Part shown: in pieces, positions 44,293 through 54,476 of the stretch
How the letters are laid out: every line of letters begins with the position of its first letter
Numbering within the stretch: the first letter of the stretch is position 1
Source: Oscillospiraceae bacterium
Lineage (GTDB): Bacteria > Bacillota > Clostridia > Oscillospirales > Ruminococcaceae
DNA length: 64,000 bases
Direction: 5' to 3'
Assembly (NCBI GenBank): GCA_017460835.1
Contig: JAFUAD010000037.1
Location: 1 to 64,000, forward strand
Position numbers and translations under genes: made by a program
The notes under the pieces: generated by a model
What the model was told of the DNA's origin: nothing
What the model saw: the letters and a program-made list of their open reading frames with translations, nothing else
Database searches by the model: none

Positions 44293-45213
44293 ATGTACCA
44301 AATGATTCAGGGCACCGCAATGCTCGCGGCGCAGACGGGCTGGAGAGAATGGAAATCAATGGATGCGCTCTTTTTTCTCATTGCCCTTCCGATTGTATTC
44401 CTCTACGGAATCTGCATCGGCAGCTTTCTGAATGTTGTCATCATCCGGCTGCCGCGCGGGGAGTCGCTGATCAAGCGGTCGTCGCACTGCATGACCTGCG
44501 GCGCGAAAATTCGCATCCGCGATCTGGTTCCCGTGTTCAGCTGGCTGTTCCTGCGGGGACAATGCCATAGCTGCGGGGAAAAGATTTCGGTGCGGTATCC
44601 GATCGGCGAGACGCTGAACGGTGTGCTCTATGTCATCAACTTCATTGTGTTCGGCGGAATCAATCCCGGATGCTTTGTCAATTTCCTGCTGATGTGCATT
44701 TTCACATCGCTGCTGGTCTGCATCGGCTGGATCGACTGGGATACCTTTGATATGTATGACATTCTGAGCATTCTGATCGCGCTGCTGGCGATCCCTTCAC
44801 ATTTTCTGACCGAAAATAACATTTCGGTCAAGGACCGGCTCATCGGAGCAGCGTGCATCAGCATTCCCTTCCTGCTGATCGGAGAGCTGGTGGGTGTTTA
44901 CATCAAGAAGAAAACCGGTGAAAAAGTACGCGGTATTGAGCTTGGCGATACAATTCTGATGGCATGTGCCGGACTGTATCTCGGCTGGCGTGCGATGCTG
45001 CCCGCGGCATTCATCGGCATTCTTCTTGCTGCAATCTTCGGACTGATTATCAAGAGAATAACAGGCGAATCGAAATTCGCATTCGGGCCGTATCTCTGCA
45101 TGGGGCTCTGGATCGGTGCGATGTTCGGCGAGGAGCTAACGAACTGGTATCTTAACCGGATGTTCCCGCCGGAGGAAACAGTTTCATTCTACTCATCGTT
45201 GATTTGGTTCTGA
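44293..45213 (+). CDS. pilD: PilD, prepilin peptidase
   Basis: 306 residues, polytopic membrane protein. The N-terminal part has GSFLNVVIIRLPRGES and two CxxC pairs (CMTCG, CHSCG) of the methylase/zinc region. The catalytic aspartates are in WIDWDTFDMYD and GIELGDTILM; the second is a variant of the common GxGD. It cleaves the leaders of the prepilins encoded just downstream on the other strand. ATG 44293 follows AAAGGAGG. Confidence 0.9.
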   Translation: MYQMIQGTAMLAAQTGWREWKSMDALFFLIALPIVFLYGICIGSFLNVVIIRLPRGESLIKRSSHCMTCGAKIRIRDLVPVFSWLFLRGQCHSCGEKISVRYPIGETLNGVLYVINFIVFGGINPGCFVNFLLMCIFTSLLVCIGWIDWDTFDMYDILSILIALLAIPSHFLTENNISVKDRLIGAACISIPFLLIGELVGVYIKKKTGEKVRGIELGDTILMACAGLYLGWRAMLPAAFIGILLAAIFGLIIKRITGESKFAFGPYLCMGLWIGAMFGEELTNWYLNRMFPPEETVSFYSSLIWF

Positions 45214-45240
45214 TTATTACGCACCCTTTGAGTGGGATTC

Positions 45241-45275
45241 GGGCAGCCGGCAACACCGGCTGCCCGTTCCTTTGT
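45241..45275. terminator. Terminator between pilD and the prepilin operon
   Basis: GGGCAGCCGG pairs with CCGGCTGCCC around CAACA, followed by GTTCCTTTGTT. Confidence 0.75.
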
Positions 45276-45290
45276 TCTTTGCAATTGTAA

Positions 45291-46544
45291 TCAGCTTGCC
45301 TTCGGATACTTGGCATCCACAGCAGTCAGATAGGTCTGGAACTCAGAGTAGTAGCTGCCGTCAGCGGAGGTTACGCTGTAGGTCGTTTCCGGAACTGTGA
45401 AGATGAAGTAGAAACCGGGTCTCAGGTCTGTGGTATCCGTAGAACCGAGAATGCTGACCTTGTTGGAGCCGTTCGTGTTGGTGAACTCGTTGGTCGTACC
45501 GTTATTGGTCACGATCGAATTGTACCGGCTGATGCCGAGCGGATGCCCGCTGTAGGATTCGATGATGACCTTCTCATAGGCCTCTGCCGCCGTATCGGGA
45601 TTCCGGATCTGCTTGAAATCAAACAGCGGCCGGGTATACTTCTTGGTCGCGTCAAGCACATTCTTCATGCAGAACGAAGCACTTGCGTGATTGCTGGAAT
45701 CATTCAGAATCAGACCGATACCGTCCGAGCTTCTGTTCAGCTCATAGGCCTCGATGTTGATGGTGCAGTTCGAGGGGTCAAAGTCGGCGGTGGAAGCGTT
45801 TGCGAAATCGCCGAGCGAGAACTGATACTCGTAGTTGCCGTACATTTTCTGGTTGACGTACCACGGCGTCACGGTATACTGGTGATCGCCTGTGCCGTAG
45901 GAGCCGGTACCGTTCGAGAAATATGCGTTATACTTCACGCCAGAGCCGGAGCCCTGATCGGAGCGGTACTCGACGATGCCGTTGTTTTCGACATACTGAC
46001 CGCTTGCAGAATAAGCCGGAGTCCGGTCGGCAGTCAATCCCTCTGTCGGGCCGAAATTGAACTCATAGAGCAAAATCTGTCCTGCATTCATCATGGAATC
46101 GGAGAACGATTTGAGCGTCGGATATGCGTTGCTTTTCGGATTCTGCTCATAGACGGTATTATCGAACACCATGACATAGATCTTGCCCTTGTAGTCAATG
46201 TACTGTCTGTTCATGAAGTAGTCCGTCCAGAACATATTGACCTGTTCGATCATCACATCAGTCGGCACATAATCCGAAGGCTCGCTGCTGTGGGCATTGC
46301 CCTGATAGGGCTTATAGTTTGCATAGCAGCGAACGCGGTCGGCGTACTTGAGGTTGCCTTCAATCGCGCGCTTCATGTTGTCGATACACGATGTTGTGGA
46401 TTCGTAGTTCGAGCTGCGAACGAAATACTTTGACACCGGCTGCATCAGCTGAACCGCGCTGTACATGATAATGGAAAACAGCGCCATAACAATGATCAGC
46501 TCGACCAATGTAAAGCCGCTATGCTTTTTCTTTCGCTCCTCCAT
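45291..46544 (-). CDS. Large prepilin-like protein
   Basis: 417 residues. A prepilin signal is clear: KKKHSGFTLVELIIVMALFS (cleavage after Gly, Glu at +5), followed by a hydrophobic helix and a large Tyr/Asn/Ser-rich globular part. The size points to a minor pilin or tip protein, not the repeated shaft subunit. ATG 46544 follows AAAGGAGG. Last gene of the pilus operon. Confidence 0.82.
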   Translation of the reverse strand: MEERKKKHSGFTLVELIIVMALFSIIMYSAVQLMQPVSKYFVRSSNYESTTSCIDNMKRAIEGNLKYADRVRCYANYKPYQGNAHSSEPSDYVPTDVMIEQVNMFWTDYFMNRQYIDYKGKIYVMVFDNTVYEQNPKSNAYPTLKSFSDSMMNAGQILLYEFNFGPTEGLTADRTPAYSASGQYVENNGIVEYRSDQGSGSGVKYNAYFSNGTGSYGTGDHQYTVTPWYVNQKMYGNYEYQFSLGDFANASTADFDPSNCTINIEAYELNRSSDGIGLILNDSSNHASASFCMKNVLDATKKYTRPLFDFKQIRNPDTAAEAYEKVIIESYSGHPLGISRYNSIVTNNGTTNEFTNTNGSNKVSILGSTDTTDLRPGFYFIFTVPETTYSVTSADGSYYSEFQTYLTAVDAKYPKAS

Positions 46545-46623
46545 GCTGGATTTTCCTCCTTTCATTCATCCGCGCCGGGCGGAGAGCCGGAGCCCCGGCC
46601 TCCGCTGCGGCGGACGTATTGGA

Positions 46624-47562
46624 TCACTCACTCTTCAGCGGGTTCAGAGCGCCGGTATTGACGTTGTACTCAATCACGACCTGATTGTAGAACACAATAC
46701 TGGTATCCTCTGAGCCGTATTTGACATACATATAGTACGTTGCACTGCCTGTCGAGTAGTTTGCGCCGTTTTTCACTGCGGTGAAGGAGATCAGCTTGCT
46801 GACGGTATCGCCCGCGAGAACCTCTGCCTCCGTAACCGGATTCACAAGAACCTCATAATCGGCATTCAGCGCCATTTTCTTGGCTTCATCGCTCTTGTCG
46901 ATGATGACCTTGCTGCCGCTTCCGTCAGAGAAGTTTGTGCCGGTAGCGGTGATTCGATCGAACTTGGAAATCACTGCGTTAGCGCTTGTGACAGCAGCAG
47001 TCCGCTCGGTTTCCGTCATGTTCTCATCGAACTGCTTTTCCATTTTGTCACTATAGCCGGTATCTCCGGGAGTCTTTGAATATTTGCCGCTGAAGTACGC
47101 AACCGGTCTCAGCACGACTCTGAACGGCGTAGTCGGGCGCTCCGGAGAAGCGACCGGAACCTTGTTAAAGGTCATAAAGCGGTAGTTGACATTGGAATGC
47201 AGGTCTTCGCCGATGATCTGTGCATTCGAGTTCACGGCATCGACGGTATACTCGAACGCAGCGCGCTCGGTGCCGCCGGAGTTGATGCGCTTGCCGTTTG
47301 TCGAGCCGTCAGCGGCAGTTTTGATGTCATAGATGATCTCGTAATCGACGCGGACGACATCGAATGCATGGCTTGCGTCGTCGTTTGTCTGGACGTTATC
47401 CGCGAACTTCGCTTCGTAGGAGAGACGGTCGTTCAACTGATTGGTTGAGCGCATCACAGCATTGACAGTCGACATGATCCGAACGACCAGCAGCGCGATG
47501 ATAGCATACACGCCCATTGAGACAACAATCTCAATCAGCGTCATACCTTTTTTGGCTTTCAT
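46624..47562 (-). CDS. Prepilin-like protein
   Basis: 312 residues with signal KAKKGMTLIEIVVSMGVYA (cleavage after Gly, Met at +1, Glu at +5) and one N-terminal helix. The rest is a mixed alpha/beta ectodomain rich in Asn, Asp and Thr. It lies between the other prepilin and the PilX-like gene. A GGAGG site precedes the ATG. Confidence 0.82.
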   Translation of the reverse strand: MKAKKGMTLIEIVVSMGVYAIIALLVVRIMSTVNAVMRSTNQLNDRLSYEAKFADNVQTNDDASHAFDVVRVDYEIIYDIKTAADGSTNGKRINSGGTERAAFEYTVDAVNSNAQIIGEDLHSNVNYRFMTFNKVPVASPERPTTPFRVVLRPVAYFSGKYSKTPGDTGYSDKMEKQFDENMTETERTAAVTSANAVISKFDRITATGTNFSDGSGSKVIIDKSDEAKKMALNADYEVLVNPVTEAEVLAGDTVSKLISFTAVKNGANYSTGSATYYMYVKYGSEDTSIVFYNQVVIEYNVNTGALNPLKSE

Positions 47563-47580
47563 GCTGTTTCCTCCTTCCGA

Positions 47581-50505
47581 TTAGTTTGCACCCTGATAGT
47601 TGTTGTGCAGGAAGTCCTTGTTGTCTGCACCGAGGTCAGAGCTGTTGGTGTCGTAGTCGAACACGGTTTCAACCTTGCGGTGAGAGTCGCCGATGTAAGC
47701 GACTGCAACCTTCGGGTCGCCGGTCGCGCCCATCTGTTTCGTCATCGAACCGCCGACGCCTGCCAGATAACAATTCGCCTGATCTGTAGAGTTGTCGCGG
47801 GTAATGGAGTTCCACTCTTCACGGTAATACACGCTTGCATTATTGAAATTCATCGTTCCGGATGTCAGCGTGGAAGTCGGCATGATCACCTCAGCATTCC
47901 AGAACAAACCGTTTGTTGCGCTATAATTCTTGTTCTGTATGCCAAGCAGGATTGCATTGGGGACAAGCTCATATGCAAACTTAAACGCGTCATCCTGATT
48001 CTGGAAGTTTGCATCTGCCGGATAGATCGGGTTCTGAACAATATACAGATCACCGGTCTTACTTGCGCCGGCTCCGCCGGTCAGGCGTCCGTACATGCCG
48101 GTCGTCATGATTGACATTTTCTCCATATCCATTGAAGGATCGAGGAAAATGACAACTTCACCGTGCTGTGCGAGTGTACCCTGTGTTCCGGTAGCGTCAT
48201 TGTAATACGGGGTGGGCTGATTCGCTCCGAGCGAATAGTTTGCAGTGTTATTGATCAGAACGTCCGCACTGCCGCCGCCCGTCATATAGATATACAGCGG
48301 AACCTTCTTATTTGCTCTCTGCGAAGGGTCGATCACGACTGTCGTGCCGGATACTACATTCAAAACGCAGCTTTCCGTAACGAGCTTTGCGCCGGCAGCC
48401 GGCTTGGTGTCCGCAGTACCGTCATTTTTATGATAGCAGATTGTAACACCTGTGCCGCCGGAGGTTGTAATCGTGTTTGCGGCTGCTGTTGCTCCCATAG
48501 CAGCTTTGAACGAAGCTTCTGTCTCATAAATCGGATAGTTTGCTGCATTCAGTGCCGCAACTGCACCTGCGGGGTCTGCGACCTCATACTTATCAATCAG
48601 AATATGCGCCGTATTCACCGGGAATGTATACGGGACATAGTAGGAAGCGCCGTTTACATCCGTCAAGAGCTCTGCGCCTTCCCAGTTGTGTCCGCAGGCG
48701 ATGCTCTCCTTGACGAGGTTGTCATTCTTCGCATTTGCGACGGTCTGCGCAGCGCCGACAGTAGACGGCTGCTTCAGATCCCAGCGGTAATACCGCTCGA
48801 AAATTTCATCGGGGCGATATGCAAACGGATACAGGGAGAAGTCATAATTTACGTTCTCGGTGACATTTTCCGTTCTGGTTGTATAGCTGACTGTGTACCA
48901 TCCGTTGCTTGTGTAGCCGTCGCCGTCCGAAGGAGGACCCCACAGGCCGACACCGCCGTCAAACCACTGATCTGATACAAATGTATAATGCTTATCCTGA
49001 TAGGTCTTCTGATACGTTACCTGTCCCTTCGGAACAGCATTGCGGTAGTTTGCATTGTAATATGCATAACCGGTATCAATGTAGCTTTCCGCGGCAGCAC
49101 CGGTAATTGCACCGCCGTAATTCGTTGTACCGGCGCAGATAACCTTGCCCTTGATCTCTACATTGCCCTGAATGGTCAGGGTTCCGCCCGGATTCGCGAA
49201 CACAACATTGCCGTCAATGACGAGCTTTTTCTTGTTTCCGCTGAGGGTCAGGCTCTTGTTGATGCTGTAAATATTGCCGCCGACTGCTGCATTCATATTT
49301 GCATTGACGTTGGCTTTGTTGATGTTATTCGATACAAATGCTGCGATCGTGGACAGATTGTCGTTGTAGCCGTCCCAGTAGGAATCCAATTCCGGGTCAA
49401 GCAGATATGCGTCACCGTAAACGACAACGGATTTCTGCGTCTGGGCTTCTTTCGTATTGACACTGCCCGCAAACAGATTGACAGGATAATTGCCTGCTTC
49501 GCCGGGATCAGTGCCGTTCTTTTTTCTTCCGACAATCAGATTTGTTACGCCCGGATTCATTGTGCCGTCAACATAAACAAGGTTCAACTCATTATATGAA
49601 GTCGGTGCATATGCCGGTGCAATATTGGCGCTCCATGTCACAACACTCGAATTTCCGCCGACGACATTGCCGTAATAAACAGCCGTCTCGCCCTTGCGCT
49701 GGAATTCGTTTACAACATGAACATTCGATTTGATTCCGTAGCAGAAAAGGATATTGCCGACAGCACCGTTCTGGTTGTTCAGCTCCCTTTCTCCTCCGTC
49801 ATAATTGCCTCTGCCTGACGGCAGCATGCTGGTTCCGGCAACCTGCGGTCCGAAATAGACCATGTTTCCGTTTGTCGCGCCGCCGTTATACTGGATCGTA
49901 CCGATGGCAATAAACTTATTGTCATCATCTTCCTCTACCGTACCGGAATTGACGCGGCTGCTTGCGGTATTCTGAATGCCGCTGTTCAGCCCCTCCTCCG
50001 GAGCGCGGTAGTTCTCGTAGATGTAGTTGCAGACGGTGTAATCCGCCTGGTTTCTGCCGGTGCCGACAGAAGCGGTTGCGGTGATCTTCCACGCACGCTG
50101 TGCATGGATCGCTCTGGTATCGGTATCCCAGACGTAGTTATCGGGGATACGCTCGATCGTACAATTTACGACATTTCCGTTGTTCGAGAACTGGATTCCG
50201 CTCGTGTCGGAGAAATCGACGGTAATCGGCTTCGGGTCTTCGCCGAGCACGACCTTCTCGGAAACCCAGTCATAGAACGATTTGTTACTGTATGCGGAGT
50301 TTGTGACTGCGTCGAGTGCTGCCTGCGCAGCGTACTGCGCCTGTGTTTCATAGTATGTGTAGTACGATCGGCGGTTTGCGGCGGAGGTCAGAACCAGCGT
50401 CGAGATCAGGAACACAGCCAGTACCAGCATCACGCCGACGACGGTCAGCAGAACTGTGCCCTTTTTCTTTGCACGTTCCATCCTTTCTGCCAAAATTTCT
50501 TTCAT
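47581..50505 (-). CDS. PilX-like giant pilus-associated protein
   Basis: 974 residues. Residues about 15-40 form a single hydrophobic helix after a basic stretch (KKKGTVLLTVVGVMLVLAVF), like the N-terminus of PilX-type minor pilins, but without the usual Phe-Thr-x-x-Glu prepilin signature. The remaining about 930 residues are Asn/Gly/Tyr/Val-rich and beta-like; NGNVVFANPGGTLTIQGNV-type segments suggest a beta-helix or adhesin-like ectodomain. It could be a pilus-borne adhesin. ATG 50505 is used, with AAAGGTGG upstream. Confidence 0.6.
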   Translation of the reverse strand: MKEILAERMERAKKKGTVLLTVVGVMLVLAVFLISTLVLTSAANRRSYYTYYETQAQYAAQAALDAVTNSAYSNKSFYDWVSEKVVLGEDPKPITVDFSDTSGIQFSNNGNVVNCTIERIPDNYVWDTDTRAIHAQRAWKITATASVGTGRNQADYTVCNYIYENYRAPEEGLNSGIQNTASSRVNSGTVEEDDDNKFIAIGTIQYNGGATNGNMVYFGPQVAGTSMLPSGRGNYDGGERELNNQNGAVGNILFCYGIKSNVHVVNEFQRKGETAVYYGNVVGGNSSVVTWSANIAPAYAPTSYNELNLVYVDGTMNPGVTNLIVGRKKNGTDPGEAGNYPVNLFAGSVNTKEAQTQKSVVVYGDAYLLDPELDSYWDGYNDNLSTIAAFVSNNINKANVNANMNAAVGGNIYSINKSLTLSGNKKKLVIDGNVVFANPGGTLTIQGNVEIKGKVICAGTTNYGGAITGAAAESYIDTGYAYYNANYRNAVPKGQVTYQKTYQDKHYTFVSDQWFDGGVGLWGPPSDGDGYTSNGWYTVSYTTRTENVTENVNYDFSLYPFAYRPDEIFERYYRWDLKQPSTVGAAQTVANAKNDNLVKESIACGHNWEGAELLTDVNGASYYVPYTFPVNTAHILIDKYEVADPAGAVAALNAANYPIYETEASFKAAMGATAAANTITTSGGTGVTICYHKNDGTADTKPAAGAKLVTESCVLNVVSGTTVVIDPSQRANKKVPLYIYMTGGGSADVLINNTANYSLGANQPTPYYNDATGTQGTLAQHGEVVIFLDPSMDMEKMSIMTTGMYGRLTGGAGASKTGDLYIVQNPIYPADANFQNQDDAFKFAYELVPNAILLGIQNKNYSATNGLFWNAEVIMPTSTLTSGTMNFNNASVYYREEWNSITRDNSTDQANCYLAGVGGSMTKQMGATGDPKVAVAYIGDSHRKVETVFDYDTNSSDLGADNKDFLHNNYQGAN

Positions 50506-50577
50506 GGGGAAACCACCTTTCTCAATTGCGGATAGCCTTCTTGTTTTTCGCAAGAAGGCAATCCTCATTTTTCAAGT

Positions 50578-51492
50578 TTACTGAGCGACCTTGGTTCTCC
50601 ACTCGTTGCCGTTCCAGATCTTCGGATCATACGGATCTCCGGTATACGGCTGAGTCGGTTCCTGGACGTAGTAGGCGCGGTATTCGATGATGACATCTGT
50701 ATAGCCCGGCTTTTCTCCGTCCGCGGTCTCACCGGTATTGTTGTTGTTACCGGCCTGAACCTGTGCGTCGCCCTCGCCCTCTCCGGCATTGGCATTTGCA
50801 TTTGCGTTGCCCTTGTTATCGGCTTTGAGGTCCTCGTTGAAATCGCAGTCCTTGAGCTGAACAGAGGTGATCAGCATTGCGTTCTCGCTGCCGGACTTCT
50901 CAGCATATGCCTTGACAGCATCCAGGAGCGCCATGGTATCTTCACGGTTGATCCGAAGCGTGAAGGACGCGGTGCCGCTGCCGACAGCCTGAGAGGAACG
51001 TGCTGCGAGGAAATCGACCTCCTTGCGCTTTTCCTGGGCGGTCTTAGCAAGAGAGCCGTCGAGGTCAGCGTTTTCAAGGAGCGGATAGGTCACAACATTC
51101 GGGGTGTAGTAGTAGTACGAGAGTGTGGCCGAGCTTTCATCCGAAACGGCGAAAGAATCGCGAATCTGAACCTCGTCGGTCTTAAACTTCTCGATGTTCA
51201 GGAACTCGTTGCGAAGGAATTCCTCCATCTCAACAGAGCTCATCGTATCGGTGAAGTTCTCTGAGATTGTCTTGGCGTCCTCATACTTTTTGGTGATGAC
51301 GCCCTGTCTGGTCGTGATCTGGTCGTAGTTCTTGACCTGCTTATCCCAGGTTTCCTGTACGGTTTTCAGCTGATCCTGGTCTCTGTTGAGTTCTTCCCAC
51401 TTCGGCTTAATGAAGACGAAAATGCCGACTGCGAAAATCACGACAACACAAACGATCAACAGAATGATTCTGTCTCTGTAACCAAATTTCAT
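50578..51492 (-). CDS. pilO: PilO-like pilus assembly protein
   Basis: 304 residues: one membrane helix near the N-terminus (ILLIVCVVVIFAVGIFVF), a coiled coil (about 33-85, EELNRDQDQLKTVQETW), then a ferredoxin-like outer domain. An Asn/Ala/Gly/Glu-rich low-complexity stretch lies near residues 222-260. Order and topology fit PilO, partner of PilM/PilN. It overlaps the pilMN stop by four bases. Confidence 0.75.
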   Translation of the reverse strand: MKFGYRDRIILLIVCVVVIFAVGIFVFIKPKWEELNRDQDQLKTVQETWDKQVKNYDQITTRQGVITKKYEDAKTISENFTDTMSSVEMEEFLRNEFLNIEKFKTDEVQIRDSFAVSDESSATLSYYYYTPNVVTYPLLENADLDGSLAKTAQEKRKEVDFLAARSSQAVGSGTASFTLRINREDTMALLDAVKAYAEKSGSENAMLITSVQLKDCDFNEDLKADNKGNANANANAGEGEGDAQVQAGNNNNTGETADGEKPGYTDVIIEYRAYYVQEPTQPYTGDPYDPKIWNGNEWRTKVAQ

Positions 51493-53192
51493 TGTTCTGC
51501 GGCCTCCTCATCCTGCTTCATGCCAAGTGCTTCCCAGTTAACCGTTCCGCCCTTCATGCTGACGTTCAGGCTCAGCTGGATCCGCTGCTGCTTGTCATTT
51601 GCGTTCTTCTTGTTATTGTTATTGTTGTTATTTGCGGCGGCGCCTTCTTCGCCCTCGCCGGGATTGTTGTTATTATTGTTGTTATTGTTGTTTTCCTCTT
51701 CCTGATTCTTCTGAACCACGGAATATCCGTTATACTGGATGTTGGAAACATCCGGCAGTGCGCGGAGTGCCTTGATCAGCTCAGTCGGAAGGGTCGGAAC
51801 CGGGAGGTCCGGCTCAACATTCGACTCCAGCGAGATGATATATATGCCGTCGCTGTAATTCAGTGTTGTAATCTCAAGGGCTTCCTTCAGATCATCGTCA
51901 TTGTCGATCTTCAGAACGCTCTTAACGGTATCCTTAATGGTCTTTTCGATTTCCTCATACTGTGCCTTCGTCGGCTTCGGACGGCTGACATATGCCTGAT
52001 ATGCATCCAGAACGCCGTCGTGATAGGTCGTGACCGCATCCTGTGTCTGGGTCAGCTTGTCGATCTGCGCATCCAAAGACTTTGCATAAGCAGAAGCGCT
52101 CTTTTCATTAATCAACTGGATATCGTCCTTCGCCTTGTCATCCTTCATCTTCAGGAAGAACCATGTACCTGCGCAAATCACGAGCGAGACTGCTGCACAG
52201 ACGCCGAGCAGCGCGAAGTAGGAGGAATCGGACTTGATCTTGTTGTTGTTGACGGTATCGGTTTCGAGCAGGTTGATGCGCTCGGTATCCTTGTTGCGCT
52301 TGAACATCGCGCCGATCGCATTCGCATAGGAGGAGAACTCAAGGTTCTCATACCCGTGTACCTGCGGCGGCACATTGATGATGCTGGTGCGGATACCCAT
52401 TTTTTCCAGCTCGTTGGTCAGTCTGACGTATTCATGCGTATCGCCGTAGAACACCACGTTCTCGATCGGCTCGCTGCCGGACTTGGACTTCTGGAACTGG
52501 AGCATACGGAAGATGTTCTCGTTGACCGCCTCGAACACATAGTCCTCGGAATCGTCGTAGTCCTCCGCGGAAATGGATGCGAAACGGGAGAAGGAGAGCT
52601 GTCCGTTCTCATAGAGGTTCAGGGAGATAAAGTTGTTGTCGATCTGAACAGCGAGCAGCGGCATCTTGGACTTCACCTTGGTATCTGCGAGCAGAACCTT
52701 CGTGATGCAGTTGCAGCCGATCATAACGCTGCGCAGGCTGATCTGAAGCATGTTGAACACTCTCTTGTAGCAGTCAACCACTTCATACGGGCAGGCGGTT
52801 GCGAGAACCTTGACGCCGCCCTGTGTCTGTTCGGAATCACCGACGACAATGTAGGAGACAGAATAGGAATCGTCAATGCCGAGGGCAGCTGCCATCTCTG
52901 CACGGACCATCTTCATGAAATCCTGCTGCTTTTCCGTTTTCTGGATATGCAGCTCCTTGAAGATCGTCATGTTCGAGGAAATGCTGACGATTGCTTCCTT
53001 GTCGGGCATTTTGTTGGTACGGAGCACCTGGTTGATCAGTGTTGCGAGACGCGGCACGTCACGGACGTGACCGTTTACGATGACCTCTTCCTCCAGATTC
53101 AGGGTTGCCGCGGAGTTGATACGAACCTTGCCGTTGCTCTCGGAGCCCTTGATAATCCTTATGTTGCGGTCGGTAATGTCAAAGGAAAGCAT
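51489..53192 (-). CDS. pilM: PilM-PilN fusion protein
   Basis: 567 residues. Residues 1-310 are an actin-like PilM domain (LSFDITDRNIRIIKG, VQIDNNFISLNLY, VVFYGDTHEYVRL). A membrane helix follows at about 327-350 (YFALLGVCAAVSLVICAGTW) and then a PilN-like coiled-coil and outer domain. PilN normally is a separate protein, so here the cytoplasmic ring and inner-membrane collar are one chain. Two poly-Asn runs separated by PGEGEEGAAA lie near the C-terminus (about 498-530). Confidence 0.75.
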   Translation of the reverse strand: MLSFDITDRNIRIIKGSESNGKVRINSAATLNLEEEVIVNGHVRDVPRLATLINQVLRTNKMPDKEAIVSISSNMTIFKELHIQKTEKQQDFMKMVRAEMAAALGIDDSYSVSYIVVGDSEQTQGGVKVLATACPYEVVDCYKRVFNMLQISLRSVMIGCNCITKVLLADTKVKSKMPLLAVQIDNNFISLNLYENGQLSFSRFASISAEDYDDSEDYVFEAVNENIFRMLQFQKSKSGSEPIENVVFYGDTHEYVRLTNELEKMGIRTSIINVPPQVHGYENLEFSSYANAIGAMFKRNKDTERINLLETDTVNNNKIKSDSSYFALLGVCAAVSLVICAGTWFFLKMKDDKAKDDIQLINEKSASAYAKSLDAQIDKLTQTQDAVTTYHDGVLDAYQAYVSRPKPTKAQYEEIEKTIKDTVKSVLKIDNDDDLKEALEITTLNYSDGIYIISLESNVEPDLPVPTLPTELIKALRALPDVSNIQYNGYSVVQKNQEEENNNNNNNNNNPGEGEEGAAANNNNNNNKKNANDKQQRIQLSLNVSMKGGTVNWEALGMKQDEEAAEQ

Positions 53193-53276
53193 TTGCGATA
53201 TCCACCTCTCTGTTTTTTAAGTTTCGCGTGATCTTCTGTGCGGCGGCGCGACCCGCCGCACAGCTTATTGCCGGAA

Positions 53277-54476
53277 TTAGGTATTTTCGAGACCCTCGAA
53301 GGAGCCGTACAGTGCCGGGAAGAACGCGGCGCAGACCAGTGCGATGATAACGCCGAGAACGATCAGCATGACCGGTTCCAGCAGCGAGCACAGACGCTTG
53401 ACGGCGGAATCCGCTTCTTCGTCGTAATACTCAGCTGTCTTTGCGAGGATGTCGTCCAGTGCGCCTGCTTCCTCACCGACGAAGATGATGGAGCAGAACA
53501 TGGAATCGAAAATATCGGCTCTCTGGATCGAGGAGCTGAGCGTTTCACCGCTCTTGACCTCGTCGATGATATCGCGGAACTTGAGGGAGATGTAGGTGTT
53601 GTTCAGCGTATCAGAGGAACGCTTGAGACATTCGACCATCGGCAGACCGGAGGAATACAGCGAAGCCATTGTCTGCGCGAAACGTGCGGTATAGATCTTG
53701 ACAACGAGCTTGCCGAAGGCCGGGCCTTTGATCTTGAATCTGTCCCATTTCAGCCGGACATCCGGGAGCTTCAGTGCGTAAATCGCAACGAAGACCAGGA
53801 CGACGATTGCGCCGATAATGATGACATAATGCTTTGTGAGGAAGTCGCCGATGCCCATCATCGCCTTCGTCAGGCCCGGAATCTCGTCCGGATCGTCGTA
53901 GAGGTTTGTGAAGGTCGGCATGATGAACACGAAGACGCCGATGACGATTGCGATTGTCAGAACGACCAGGATGATCGGGTAGACCATCGCGCTCTTGATG
54001 GTGTTTGCGATTTTGTTCTGGTTTGCGTAGTAGTCGCTGAGTCGCTGCATGATGACGTCCATCTGGCCGGAGGATTCACCTGCGCCGACCATGGAGGTCA
54101 TCAGGGTCGGGAAGACGCTGCCGTGAACCTCAAGTGCATCCGAGAACGATTCGCCCTTCTGCACATTTTCGTACACATCGCGCCATACGTTTCGAGCAGC
54201 CTCGCTCTCCTGCTCCTTGCAGAGAATGTCGAGTGCCTTGACCAGAGTCAGACCCGATGTCAGCATCGCCGCGAGCTGTCTGGTCGCGAAGGCAAGATCC
54301 TTTGTCTTGAACTTTTTGACGGTCTTGACGCTGGACTGCCGCTCCTTGTACTCGGTAACATACATTCCCTTTTCACGGATTTTCGCCAGAAATTCCTGCT
54401 CATCCTCTGCGGACATGACGCCCTTGCGGACATTACCTGTCGCGTCCTTCGCTGTATAAGCGAAACTTGTTGGCAT
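53277..54476 (-). CDS. pilC: PilC, inner-membrane platform protein
   Basis: 399 residues of the GspF/PilC family, with two repeats each containing a helical domain and membrane helices (FATRQLAAMLTSGLTLVKAL, MVGAGESSGQMD, then ARFAQTMASLYSSGLPMVECL, FVGEEAGALDDIL). It forms the platform on which PilB and PilT act. ATG 54476 follows AGGAGG. First gene of the six-gene operon down to the prepilins. Confidence 0.92.
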   Translation of the reverse strand: MPTSFAYTAKDATGNVRKGVMSAEDEQEFLAKIREKGMYVTEYKERQSSVKTVKKFKTKDLAFATRQLAAMLTSGLTLVKALDILCKEQESEAARNVWRDVYENVQKGESFSDALEVHGSVFPTLMTSMVGAGESSGQMDVIMQRLSDYYANQNKIANTIKSAMVYPIILVVLTIAIVIGVFVFIMPTFTNLYDDPDEIPGLTKAMMGIGDFLTKHYVIIIGAIVVLVFVAIYALKLPDVRLKWDRFKIKGPAFGKLVVKIYTARFAQTMASLYSSGLPMVECLKRSSDTLNNTYISLKFRDIIDEVKSGETLSSSIQRADIFDSMFCSIIFVGEEAGALDDILAKTAEYYDEEADSAVKRLCSLLEPVMLIVLGVIIALVCAAFFPALYGSFEGLENT

